A stretch of 64,000 bases of DNA from Enchytraeus crypticus (Eukaryota > Annelida > Clitellata > Enchytraeida > Enchytraeidae), in assembly GCA_905160935.1 (NCBI GenBank), contig CAJHZI010000877.1, positions 20,001 to 84,000 on the forward strand, written 5' to 3'. Under the pieces are notes generated by a model. It had not been told where the DNA came from, ran no database searches, and was given only the letters and a program-made list of their open reading frames with translations. Of the stretch, positions 55,131 through 64,000 are shown piece after piece (the stretch's first letter is position 1; each line of letters starts with the position of its first letter). A program made the position numbers and the translations under genes.

Positions 55131-55384
55131 GAACTTAAAGGCTTTAAAAGCTTTGATAAAGTTCAATTGGTTGTGCAGGCAACAGTAACTTCATATCTAT
55201 ACGACGCAGCTATATAAGTTTACCACAATCCTACATAAAATATAGCATAGCGCTATGAGCAGGTCCAATTTTAAATTCCACTATTTCAACTGGAGCTTCT
55301 ATCAGTTGATTTAGGACATTGTAAATCTTCTCAATGATGATGAATTTCTGAATAAATGAATAAATAAAGTTTAATCTCAATCAT

Positions 55385-55830
55385 TGTAAACTACGTGAAA
55401 TACATGAGGAGCGTGAAATACATGAGCAGTGTTAAATATATGAGCAGTGTGAAATACTTGAGGAGCGTGAAATACTTGAGGAGCGTGAAATACATGAGCA
55501 TCGTGAAATACATGAGTAGTGTGAAATAAATGAGCATCGTGACAGAGGAAATAAACGAGCAGCGTGAAATACATGAGTGATGTGAAATACATGAGCAGCG
55601 TGAAATACATGAGTAGTGTGAAATACATGAACAGCGTGAAATACATGAGCAGCGTGAAATACTTGGGGAGCGTGAAATACGTGAGCAGTGTGAAATACAT
55701 GAGTAGTGTGAAATACATGAGCAGCGTGAAATAAATGAGTAGTGTGAAATACATGAGAAACGTGAAATACTTGAGGAGCGTGAAATACATGAACAATGTG
55801 AAATACATGAGGAGAGTGAAACACATGAGC
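55385..55830. repeat. 19-20 bp minisatellite GTGAAATACATGAGCAGC
   Basis: About 23 units (GTGAAATACATGAGCAGC/TAGT/GAGC). Reverse-strand ORFs of about 150 codons (FTLLMY and HVFHTA repeats) are repeat translations. Confidence 0.96.
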
Positions 55831-56260
55831 AGAGTGGATGCCTATCTTCATGATAAAATCAATGAACGAGTTAATAAATAAATAAATCAATAACTAATTA
55901 ATTAAATATCGTATCAAATCATACTAAAATAATCTATATCGATGATGCAATATATCTACATGTAGATATTATAAATCTCCATAGCTGCGTTATCAATTAA
56001 ATTAACAAATATATCTATTTATAAATATGAGCTAGAATATATGTTAAACTAGCTATTGAAGTGGTTTTAAACGTTACACTAAGGCGAGACCTTGACACTA
56101 TATTGAAAATATTATTCGGTTGTTTGTGAATCAATACTTTGATCTAGACAAATGAACGCTGTCTATCGCCTCATTATGACTTAGCATGCTGAAGTGTCCT
56201 AGATAATCAAGATAGAGGTTGCCATGGAAACACCGCTCATCAGTTGTAACAGTTATACGT
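55831..56260. other. intergenic, no gene recognised
   Basis: AT-rich unique sequence; no exon recognised. Confidence 0.5.
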
Positions 56261-56267
56261 GTTGTCT

Positions 56268-56700
56268 TACACATACGCACACATACACACACACATGAGC
56301 ACACATACACACACACAGAAACACGCACATAACTTACACAGACGCACACGCACACACACATATACACATACACACAACGCACAAACCCACAGACACACGC
56401 ACAAAACTGACACAGACGCACACATACAGACATACACACACAAACACACACACAACGCACACACACACACAGACATGCACAAACACACACACACACATTT
56501 ACACTAGTGTGCTTGCACACATCCACACAAATACAAAGTGCACAAACCATGCACATACATGTGTTTCTCCCATGCACACGTTCTCTCTTGCACAATAGCA
56601 CACACATACACATACACACATATAAACACACACAAAGACATATACACACACATATATACACACATATAAACACACACATACATGCACACATACACACATA
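56268..56700. repeat. (CA)n microsatellite block
   Basis: ACACAC/ATACACAC with GACGCAC interruptions. Cys/Val/Met and His/Thr ORFs on the two strands are artefacts. Confidence 0.97.
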
Positions 56701-56819
56701 AGTGCGAATCCGCTTGAAATATCTTTATTATACTGTACATGTAAATATAAAATACAGAAACATTACACTATATACATGTATACATATACAAAATGTTCGA
56801 CGAAATTGTTTGTTAGCAT

Positions 56820-56882
56820 AGTTACACACATGACATACCGCATGTGCTACATAGTTTCCTTTCTTGGTTTCTGTTTTTGTAA
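56820..56882 (+). repeat. 60-bp block duplicated from 42225-42290
   Basis: CACATGACATACCGCATGTG, CTACATAGTTTCCTTTCTTG. Confidence 0.85.
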
Positions 56883-56978
56883 TGTTTTTGTAGTAACTGT
56901 TCAATTAATTATCGAACATTAAGTTAAACATTTACTTACAGTACACTTAATATTTAGATGCAACAAAAAATGAAATAC

Positions 56979-56979
<1 letters not shown>

Positions 56980-57011
<32 letters not shown>

Positions 57012-57052
57012 TTCCCTTGAATCTCAGTTCAACAACGGTCGGGATACTCAGT
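56980..57052 (+). repeat. R2 fragment with (CAT)n
   Basis: (ATC)n, then TTTCCCTTGAATCTCAGTTC and AACAACGGTCGGGATACTC. Confidence 0.8.
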
Positions 57053-57084
57053 AACAAAACCACTTTTTCTTTAATTCCCTTTGC

Positions 57085-57240
57085 TTGGGGCTGATTTACT
57101 TTGGACTGATTTTCTGGATTTTGGAATTTGAACCGTTTTTGGACCTTCTTTTTGCTCACCGGCTTGATTTTGTCTCAATAGTGCTCGATGTTGTCATTGA
57201 AAACTGTAGCACTCTAATTGTTGTTGCTATTATTATTAAT
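57085..57240 (+). mobile_element. L2-a LINE 3' end abutting the gene C stop
   Basis: TTGGACTGATTTTCTGGATT, TGAACCGTTTTTGGACCTTC, TGCTCGATGTTGTCATTGAA, AATTGTTGTTGCTATTATTA. The tail ends 15-20 bp from the gene C stop codon, in antisense to it. Confidence 0.9.
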
Positions 57241-57255
57241 TAAATACACTAGTTT

Positions 57256-57406
57256 TTATTTCTCTAGTTTAGTAAGGGCTGCAATAAGTCTCAGTGATTC
57301 TGAGAGAGGTAAATGTTGTTGCTGTATCAAGGAATGGAAAGCTTCAGGAGCCTCTCGTCTCATGGCTAAGTACTCTACCAATAGACCACCGTCAATGTCT
57401 TCAAAC
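57256..57406 (-). CDS. gene C terminal exon (SAM-like C-terminus)
   Basis: Acceptor TATTGGTAG; FEDIDGGLLVEYLAMRREAP, EAFHSLIQQQHLPLSESL, RLIAALTKLEK then TAA. Confidence 0.93.
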
Positions 57407-59293
57407 CTACCAATAGATACCAAATAGACGTGTAATATATTAATGGCGACTAGTTTTAACGCAATATGTTAAGCGTGAGTTTCTATAAATAAAGTTAAGC
57501 GACGCCGAACCCGATTAGAATTTTTATGGGTGTTTAATTAAATCTCTGAATGGTGAAACCTCAGGATATTGGACGATTGTTCGTATATTTACACAGGTTG
57601 CAATCGATGCACCACCAAAGGCTACGATAGATTTATATAAAATAAATACAAATAATCTTTGGGAGCCAGGAGAAGTAATGAAAACTAGAAGATCAAAACT
57701 AAGCAAAGAAGCACAGTAAAACTTGCGGTTTGATATACGTGTAATCATAGGACAAAATAATTATTGATATATTTGTTACGCGATTAGTACATTGACTAAT
57801 TGTAGACATCTGAAATAGCATAACTATCGCCTGTAGTCTTTATTGGATGGCTTGGATTAATGATCTCTAAAAATCTAAAGTAAAAATTCAATTAATCATA
57901 AGATGTTTAGCGTAAGTTAAACTTAAATACATACCTTCAATAGGGATTATTCTTTGACATATATTTAAATAGCCAATACTCAAGAGTACATAGCAGTACT
58001 TAGCAGCACATAGAAAATAGCATGTAAAATATGGTAGGCCTACATAGCAGTTCTAGTTACTGCATTGTAAGTTACATAACAGTGACTTACCAGTAAATTA
58101 CTGTTACATTAATCTTTCTGACGGTAGCTCGAGTGTGTCGAGTCGTATTGAAGAGAAGCCTTGGGCTTCTGAACCTTGACGTTAAACACACTACAACCTA
58201 CAGATTAATCCAACCGCGTTAAGGAGAGGTGATACGTTGTAATCTTATGCTGATGTAGCAATTAATCAATTTCCTCACCAAGCTTGAAGGCCCTGCAGTT
58301 TATTTTCAATAAGCCATGATCTGACATCATCCTGTGACCAGTTCCGTATTGAGTCTTCTTCTTTCTCTTCTTTTTCTCTTCTACCGTCAACGCTATCAGA
58401 GCCACTTGTGCTGGAACTCTCTTGTCGCTCAGCTGCATTTATACGAACAAATTTATTTTCCTTTTGAAAAAGAAATCAAGAAATAATTCCAATCTTTTGA
58501 CGCAGATGATTGGCGACTTCTGTTCTAATATTAAAGCCAATAGTGGGAATTTACACAATTATGGGTAAATCCCCCGCGATTTATATATTCATCTGCATAT
58601 TTGGAATATAACAATAAAAAATAAAAATACTAATTATGTTGATTATGTGGGCATTTTTTGTTGGTTATTTAGTACGCTAATCTGATTGAGTCTTTAAATT
58701 TATTCCAATGGAAACTAAGAATCTAAGAAAGCTGGTAAAGCTAATGTTAACGTCAGTTTCCCCTCTAATCAAAAGCAATGTCAGTGACGGGCGAGCCCAG
58801 GATTTGAACCCCGCACATACTGATCCCCGATCGAGTAAGAAAGATTAAATACCGACCTTGACATTTAGATCCTCTCTTCTCCAGCACATCACGTAGACCT
58901 CTGAACAGACCCTGATAGAAATCTTGCTCGCTATCCGGACCACTTCTTGGACGATGATTTGTGGGAGTCCCAACGAAGTCATAGACCACTTTACTTCCGG
59001 CCAGGAGTCCCAGCCACCCATCAGGATTGTAACCCGGCTGCATCCTGACAGGTATGACGTCCTTATGCAGGCGAAACGTGTATTCCGCTTCTGTCGAATT
59101 ACACATAGAGTTGACAAAGTTAAAAAGTAATACGTAGAACTATAAAATGTCGAGTTGTTGATAATTTAGAAACGTATAGAAAATAATGAGTGAAACTAAC
59201 GTAAATAGGCGAAGGTTAGTCTTGCTTAACCAGTAATTTGGCCATGCATTATGTCTCTAAATGTTATTTCGTTTAACAGTTACTTTTCTCCAT

Positions 59294-59338
<45 letters not shown>

Positions 59339-62300
59339 CTCTATCTCTCTCCTATCTCTCTCTCGTTCTCTCTCTCTCTCTCTCTCTCTTGTAAAAATAA
59401 TAAAATAAATAAATAAATAAAGGTTTAACGTCCGTTTCCTCATACAAGGATGATGTCAGGGACGTCCCCCCATCACATGTCACTACAAATCAATTCACCC
59501 CAAACGATCTGAAAAACATGTGCTGAAGAGAAATAAAAGATCCTAAACAATGCCGGTCCGGTGATAAAAAAAACAGTCAGGCAAGATGAAATAAAATCTA
59601 TGGTGGGAAGAGATGTGTTTTCAACTTACAACGGAAAGTAGAAGTAGTAGAACATGAGCGAAGATCAGGAGGCAGAGAGTTCCAAACAGTAGGAGCGGAG
59701 AAAGAAAATGAACGTCTATCTAACGAAGTGAGAATATTAGGAATTTTGAGCAGTTTGCTGTCGGAAGAACGAAGCTTACGAGAAGGTTGATATTGGATTA
59801 GGAGATCAGAAAGGTAAGAAGGTTTACCAAAAAGGAGTGTTTTGAAAGTTAAAAGAGCAATTTTATATTTAATTCTTTGAACTACAGGAAGCCAATGAAG
59901 GTTATTGAGCAAGGAACTAGAGGTTCAATTTTTATCAAGAGATGACCGTATCTGTCTGATTTGACGAACCTGGAAGAAAGATGAACGCCAGACAGATGAG
60001 ATATGAGATTTAAAATCAAGATTTTCATCAAACATGACACCAAAGTTTTTAGCCTTGGGAGTAGGAGTGAGAGCAAGATTTTGAAAATAGATGGAGGAAT
60101 TGGCAATTTTGGTTCTTTGCTGGGGAGTGCCGATTAAAAGATATTCGGTTTTAGAGGGGTTGACAGAGAGACGATTACTGCAAAACCATGAATAAACTTT
60201 GTCAAGAACAGATGGAAGGTGTTGCAATTTCAAGTCAGAATCTGAGCTAGAAAATGAGATGTACAGCTGAATATCATCGTCATAGAAATGAAATTTTATT
60301 GAAGCATTGTCTAAAACATAACTGAGTGGGGTAGTGTAGAGGGAAAAAAGTAAAGGTCCAAGTACAGATCCTTGGGGCACACCACGAAGATGAGGTAGTT
60401 CACGGGAGCGTTCATTGTCTATAATAACAGATTGAGTGCGACCAGAAAGATAGGAGGAGATCAGAGAGAAAGCGGAATCAGAGATACCAAAGTACGTTTT
60501 AAGTCTACTGGTAAAAATGTTATGATCGATGATGTCGAAGGCAGCCGAAAGATCAAGTAGTACAAGGGCTGATACCTTTTGAGAGTTTAAGGTTAAGCAA
60601 AGGTCATTATGAATGCTGAGTAAGGCAGTTTCAGTGGAGTGAAGCTTTCGATATGCAGATTGGAAACAAGATAGAGAAGGAAAAGATTCGAGATGGCAGC
60701 ATAAGCGAGTGTAGATTAATTTTTCCAAGATTTTGGAAATGAAATTTAAGTTGGAAATGGGACGATAGCTAGAAAGATCATCTTTAAGAAGTGATTGCTT
60801 TTTAAGCAGAGGAGAAATAACAACATTTCTGAAAGTAGAAGGAAAAATTACTTCAGAAAGTGAAAGATTAACCAGATGGGTAATTGGAGGTAGGAGGGCA
60901 TCAATGCAAGATTTAAGTAGTTTGGTTGGAATGGCATCTATCGAGCAAGATGAGTCGGTAGAGCAGAGTATTAGATGGCGAATTTCTTCAAGAGAAGCAG
61001 GTTTAAAATTTAACAGCAGAGGAGGATTTGGCATGGACGGATATGAAATAGTCTCAGGACAGGGAGGAATAGAAGAACAGAGTCTAGAAATTTTGTCATC
61101 AAAGAAATTAAGAAAATTGCTGGCAAGAGTTGACGGAGATTTGGAATTTGGAAGAGATTTAGGGATAGTGCGACCAAGCAGTGAATCAAGGGTTCCCCAA
61201 AGTTTTTTGGGACAGTTTTGATTCTGCAAGATCAAGTTCTTAAAGTAAGAACTCTTGGCGGAGGAGATCATATGATCAACTAACTTACGTTGTTTAACGT
61301 AGTTAGCCTTGATCGTGGGGTTTTGCATTTCAGGAGGATTTTTCTTATCTCTCCTATATTTTGATTCTAATTTGGAACGTAAGGATTTTTTTGCGGGAAT
61401 TTCATCAGAAATGAAGGGTTTCCTCGGGTTGGAGCGACAAGAAATAGTTAAGAGAGGAGCGTGCTTGTCTAATACAGACGAAAGCACAGAGTGAAATTGT
61501 TGTGTAAAATTAGTATAAGATATTTTATCCTGTAATCTTAGTCAATTAACTTGTTACACAATGTTAAATATTTTAACGGACTAGAATTATCAATAAACGA
61601 ACAAATTAAGTAAATTAATAAAATCTGACCAGTTCTACAGTTTGGACTCTCCTTGTATTTCTGAGTCAAACAGACGATAACAACGATCGCTCTCTCTACC
61701 GCCTCAGCCATTGCCTCTAGCACTGAGCCAACTGAATCAATCAATCAATCAATCAATCAGTGACCAGTCAATCACTATCTTCTACCTCAAGCTTTAAAAC
61801 AAAGTAGCGTTTTATAATTCATACAGAGAATTTAACGTTTGATTTAGTTTAACTTCAATTAAATTCTACTAAGATATGGAGGAAGTAGATAATGTACAGA
61901 AAATGTCTATAGTAGACTTTGGTTGAAAATATTCGATAAGGTTTAGAATCCGAGCAATACACTTCCAGCAATCTCTAACACTCCTTTAATTCCTCGTAGT
62001 TTCTTGATCTCATACTTGCAAATAAGCAAGTTAATTTCTTTTAATTTTTATTCTAATAATGAAAAATTAGATAAATAGCTCGCAGAATGAAAGCTAGACT
62101 GGAAGGGAAGAGAAGTAGAGGTGTACCGAGATTAGAAATGTTATGTGATTTAAAGACCCTCTTGTATGTGGACATAAAAAGAAAAGCTGAAGACAGAGAA
62201 GAGTGGAGGCGTCAGTGCCATAGACCTGCCAGTAGGCAGTGCATTAATTACCCCGTATTATATAAACCCAAACTGCTAATCCGGACTTGCTTAATTCTCT

Positions 62301-62772
62301 CTTAGCCTGATACTTAGAGATAGGGTTTAGATAAGAACCCTATAACTAACCTATATTATCCACATCAAACCACTTTGAACCACTTTGAACCCTATAACTA
62401 CATCACTAGGGTTTAGATAAGAACCCTATAACTATATAACTAGGGTTTAGATAAGAATCCTATAACTATACAACTAGGGTTTATATAAGAATCCTATAAC
62501 TATACATGTATAACTAGGGTTTAGATAAGCACCCTATAACTAACCCATGCTATCCACATCAATCCACACATTAAACCCTTCTTCTTTCAGTCTGTTCCTC
62601 AGCATCATCACGGCAGGCTTGGAGTCCCACTGATAACTTAGGAATATGTGCATCTGTGATTGCTGATGGTCCCTTTGGTCTGCTCCATGAGCTCCAGGTG
62701 CTTCCGCAGTGTCTCCACGGTGACACCCATCCTGGTGTCCATTCTGTCCGGACCTCGCACCGGATTTAGACT
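57256..62772 (-). CDS. gene C: TIR-SAM-like part of a third paralogue (5' exons outside window)
   Basis: Last five exons on -: 62772-62545, 61731-61630, 59090-58857, 58432-58279, 57406-57256; 869 nt, same phases as A and B (1,1,1,2). First visible exon: Gly/His/Gln-rich linker, then MHIFLSYQWDSKPAVMMLRN, NVWIDVDSM. Then [60 protein letters not shown]. The C-terminal domain has NWSQDDVRSWLIENKLQGLQ and FEDIDGGLLVEYLAMRREAP. No ARM exon is visible between 62.8 and 64 kb, so either they lie further 5' or gene C lacks ARM repeats. TIR glutamate present. Function inferred as for gene A. Confidence 0.85.
58085..58205 (+). repeat. dispersed element R3
   Basis: CTGACGGTAGCTCGAGTGTG, TTGAAGAGAAGCCTTGGGCT, TTAAACACACTACAACCTAC. 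Intron of gene C. Confidence 0.85.
58279..58432 (-). CDS. gene C exon (linker and first SAM-like helix)
   Basis: Acceptor ATAAATGCAG; AERQESSSTSGSDSVDGRRE, NWSQDDVRSWLIENKLQGLQ; donor GCTTG|GTGAGG, phase 2. Confidence 0.92.
58732..58840 (-). mobile_element. SINE-1 ending 17 bp from an exon
   Basis: GCTGGTAAAGCTAATGTTAA, GGGCGAGCCCAGGATTTGAA, CATACTGATCCCCGATCGAG. Head truncated next to the donor of the gene C exon at 58857. Confidence 0.9.
58857..59090 (-). CDS. gene C exon (TIR C-terminal half)
   Basis: Acceptor AATTCGACAG; EAEYTFRLHKDVIPVRMQPG, YNPDGWLGLLAGSKVVYDFV, FRGLRDVLEKRGSKCQ; donor CAAG|GTCGGT. The insert NHRPRSGPDSEQDFY is longer than in A. Confidence 0.93.
59290..59392. repeat. 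(CT)n microsatellite
   Basis: CTCTCT run with TATCTC interruptions, adjacent to the 3' end of the L2-b LINE. Confidence 0.97.
59405..61494 (-). mobile_element. L2/CR1-like LINE (L2-b), 5'-truncated, inactive
   Basis: The 520-codon ORF from 61487 has a nearly complete reverse transcriptase: SSYRPISNLNFISKILEKLI, STETALLSIHNDLCLTLN, LDLSAAFDIIDHNIFTSRL, GVPQGSVLGPLLFSLYTTPL, FHFYDDDIQLYISF (YxDD motif with Asp at the second position instead of Ala), NPSKTEYLLIG. It stops at 59925; a second frame holds NNLHWLPVVQRIKYKIALLT and FSFSAPTVWNSLPPDL. About 60 thumb residues are missing at the join, and the endonuclease is absent. The 3' UTR ends CGTTTCCTCATACAAGGATG (reverse complement visible) and a TTTA tail. 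Intron of gene C. Confidence 0.9.
61630..61731 (-). CDS. gene C exon (TIR middle)
   Basis: 102 bp, phase 1-1; [33 protein letters not shown]. The acceptor tract is (ATTG)n, ending GATTGATTCAG. Confidence 0.94.
61735..61762. repeat. (AATC)n at the acceptor of the TIR middle exon
   Basis: Five to six AATC units directly upstream (on -) of the acceptor AG. Confidence 0.9.
62083..62250 (+). mobile_element. RTE-like LINE 3' fragment
   Basis: [40 protein letters not shown], then ATAGACCTGCCAGTAGGCAG. Intron of gene C. Confidence 0.85.
62325..62545. repeat. about 45-bp repeat CTAGGGTTTAGATAAGAACC... reaching the exon donor
   Basis: Five units (ACTAGGGTTTAGATAAGAAC, CCTATAACTATA); the last contains the donor of the gene C TIR exon: TAACCCATGCTATCCACATC ends the exon, and an earlier TAACCTATATTATCCACATC at 62347 copies it. 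Exon-end duplication again. Confidence 0.85.
62545..62772 (-). CDS. gene C exon (linker and TIR box 1)
   Basis: Acceptor TTACAACACAG, phase 1 entry; SKSGARSGQNGHQDGCHRGD, MHIFLSYQWDSKPAVMMLRN, EEGFNVWIDVDSM; donor ATGG|GTTAGT. Confidence 0.88.
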
Positions 62773-62807
62773 CTGTGTTGTAAGCAAAACTAAACCTTAA
62801 CGAAATT

Positions 62808-63085
62808 AATCATCATCATCATCATCATCGTCGTCGTCGTCATCATCATCATCATCATCGTCGTCTCGTCGTCGTCGTCGTCGTCATCATCATCTTCCCT
62901 TAAATCTCAGTTTAACCAGGGTCGGGATTCAATAGACTTTCTCCAGTCCTTCCTGTCCCACACCATATCATCAGTCAATCCCCTATTTTTCATGTCCTTC
63001 TTAATTACCGCATCCCACGTCAGTTGTGGTCTACCTTTCTCTTGCTTAACATCCAGCTCTTCCCTCCAAAGAAGAACCTTACCTT
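62808..63085 (+). repeat. dispersed element R2, long copy with (CAT)n/(CGT)n
   Basis: (ATC)n/(GTC)n, TTCCCTTAAATCTCAGTTTA, ACCAGGGTCGGGATTCAATA, CCCACGTCAGTTGTGGTCTA. Intron of gene C. Confidence 0.82.
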
Positions 63086-63235
63086 AACGAAATTAATAAA
63101 TTAAAAAAATTCTGCATATAAAGACTATAAATTAAAAGATATATCTAGATGCACAAAATGCATTATGCAAGTTAATATTAAATTATAAAAGAGAATACAA
63201 TAAAATTCAAGATTATATACTGTATACTATATGCT

Positions 63236-63350
63236 CACATCATCATCATCTTCTCTTAGGTCCCAGTTGAATCAGGCTCGGGATGGGAATAGACTTCTAT
63301 TTAAGTTTGTCAATTCGTTTAAATATTGTAGCAATTTCTGGAGCCTGGTC
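63236..63350 (+). repeat. dispersed element R2, fragment
   Basis: CATCATCATCATCTTCTCTT, GTTGAATCAGGCTCGGGATG, TTTCTGGAGCCTGGTCGC. Confidence 0.75.
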
Positions 63351-63369
63351 GCATGGTAAAATTAGATTA

Positions 63370-63550
63370 TCTTAGATAATATAAGATTTTTAAAGATTAT
63401 TAAAGATTATAGAAGTTTACCGAAGATTATATAAGATAATACGAGATAATTTAAGATTATATAAGAGTATATAAATTATAAAATATTACAGAAATTTTAA
63501 AATATTATTTAGATGATAAAAGATTACATACGGTGATATAAGATAAAATA
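63370..63550. repeat. degenerate AAGATTATATAAGA repeat
   Basis: About 12 units of 12-15 bp. Confidence 0.85.
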
Positions 63551-63764
63551 AGATTACTGTCTATTTCTAATTGTTATTTTCGTATCCTACAACTGGTTTA
63601 CTCTCTCAGACGACCTGGTGATACTTCAAACCTATGCCGGATGTAATATTTCAGTAGATGAATAATTTAACTCTGCGAGACATAAGATTCTGAAAGAAAA
63701 TTAAACTTTTTATCAATTTCCAAATGTTTTCTGCTGCTTCAAGCTTGGTATAATTGTGTTTATT

Positions 63765-63948
63765 CTACAGCAGCAGTAATGCAATAATAATTGTAATAAT
63801 AATAAGCCTAATAATAATAATAGACCTACTAAAACTACTAATAATAATAATAGGCCTAATAATAATCATAACGATAGGCCTAATTGGCTGATAATAATAA
63901 TAATATAAAAATACTAATAATAATAATTATAATAATAATTTTACAATA
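63765..63948. repeat. (AAT)n microsatellite with TAGGCCTA interruptions
   Basis: AATAAT run broken several times by TAGGCCTAAT. Confidence 0.95.
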
Positions 63949-63954
63949 GTTATG

Positions 63955-64000
63955 CGGTAATGGGACGGGCGCTGCTGGAGCCAAAAGCAGTGGATTCAGG
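63955..64000 (+). mobile_element. start of a LINE-D copy at the window edge
   Basis: GGGACGGGCGCTGCTGGAGC, CAAAAGCAGTGGATTCAGG match (as reverse complement) 27012-27062. Confidence 0.7.

Noticed and set aside
55377..55890. About 150-codon ORFs (FTLLMY and HVFHTA repeats)
   Set aside because: Minisatellite translation in two frames.
56131..56697. Cys/Val-rich 188-codon ORF
   Set aside because: Translation of a (CA)n microsatellite; Cys content is from TGTGTG, not a cysteine-rich peptide gene.

Overview
The window is AT-rich invertebrate (metazoan) nuclear DNA, not bacterial: genes are split by GT-AG introns of 0.1-6 kb, and introns and intergenic space are packed with LINE and SINE fragments, microsatellites and minisatellites. 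Protein style (a SARM1-like TIR family and a membrane-anchored methyltransferase-like protein) suits a lophotrochozoan or another invertebrate with an expanded TIR repertoire. The species cannot be fixed from sequence alone.

Layout. 1-1175 (-): 5' part of a type II membrane protein with a degenerate methyltransferase-like fold. 1.2-15.7 kb: intergenic, with retrotransposon debris, including an L2/CR1-like LINE with an endonuclease ORF (12987-10.2 kb, -) that has lost its reverse transcriptase core. 15.7-63 kb: a cluster of three paralogous genes, here called A, B and C. Gene A (+) has 10 exons, 15738-31474, 678 aa. Gene B (-) has 10 exons, 53132-33023, about 1208 aa. Gene C (-) shows its last five exons, 62772-57256; its 5' part lies beyond the window. 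A and B converge tail to tail, 1.5 kb apart; B and C are in tandem. The exon models were built by hand: splice phases agree at every modelled junction, intron positions in the TIR and C-terminal domains are identical among paralogues, and the stops match.

Domain order in all three (seen directly in A and B) is armadillo-like helical repeats, then TIR, then a SAM-like C-terminal domain. SARM1 has ARM-SAM-SAM-TIR, so this is a permuted arrangement. The TIR domains keep a glutamate at the position of the SARM1 catalytic Glu, and its codon is split by an intron in all three genes. An NAD-cleaving or innate immune/cell-death role is inference.

The most unusual structure is in gene B. The 3' ends of two ARM exons, together with their 5' splice sites, were tandemly copied into the following introns; one became a 36-bp minisatellite of about 14 units, each carrying a GTAAGT donor. 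Very long 30- and 32-bp satellites (about 2.8 kb) fill another intron. The 1.77-kb central exon contains a 30-bp coding minisatellite.

Repeats fall into recurring families: a tRNA-derived SINE (about 14 copies), a second SINE-like family, an RTE-like LINE ending in (GA)n, two or three L2/CR1-like families ending in (ATT)n, (TTTA)n or (ATTG)n, another LINE known only by its C-terminal end, and several unclassified dispersed elements. Most short ORFs elsewhere are translations of microsatellites.
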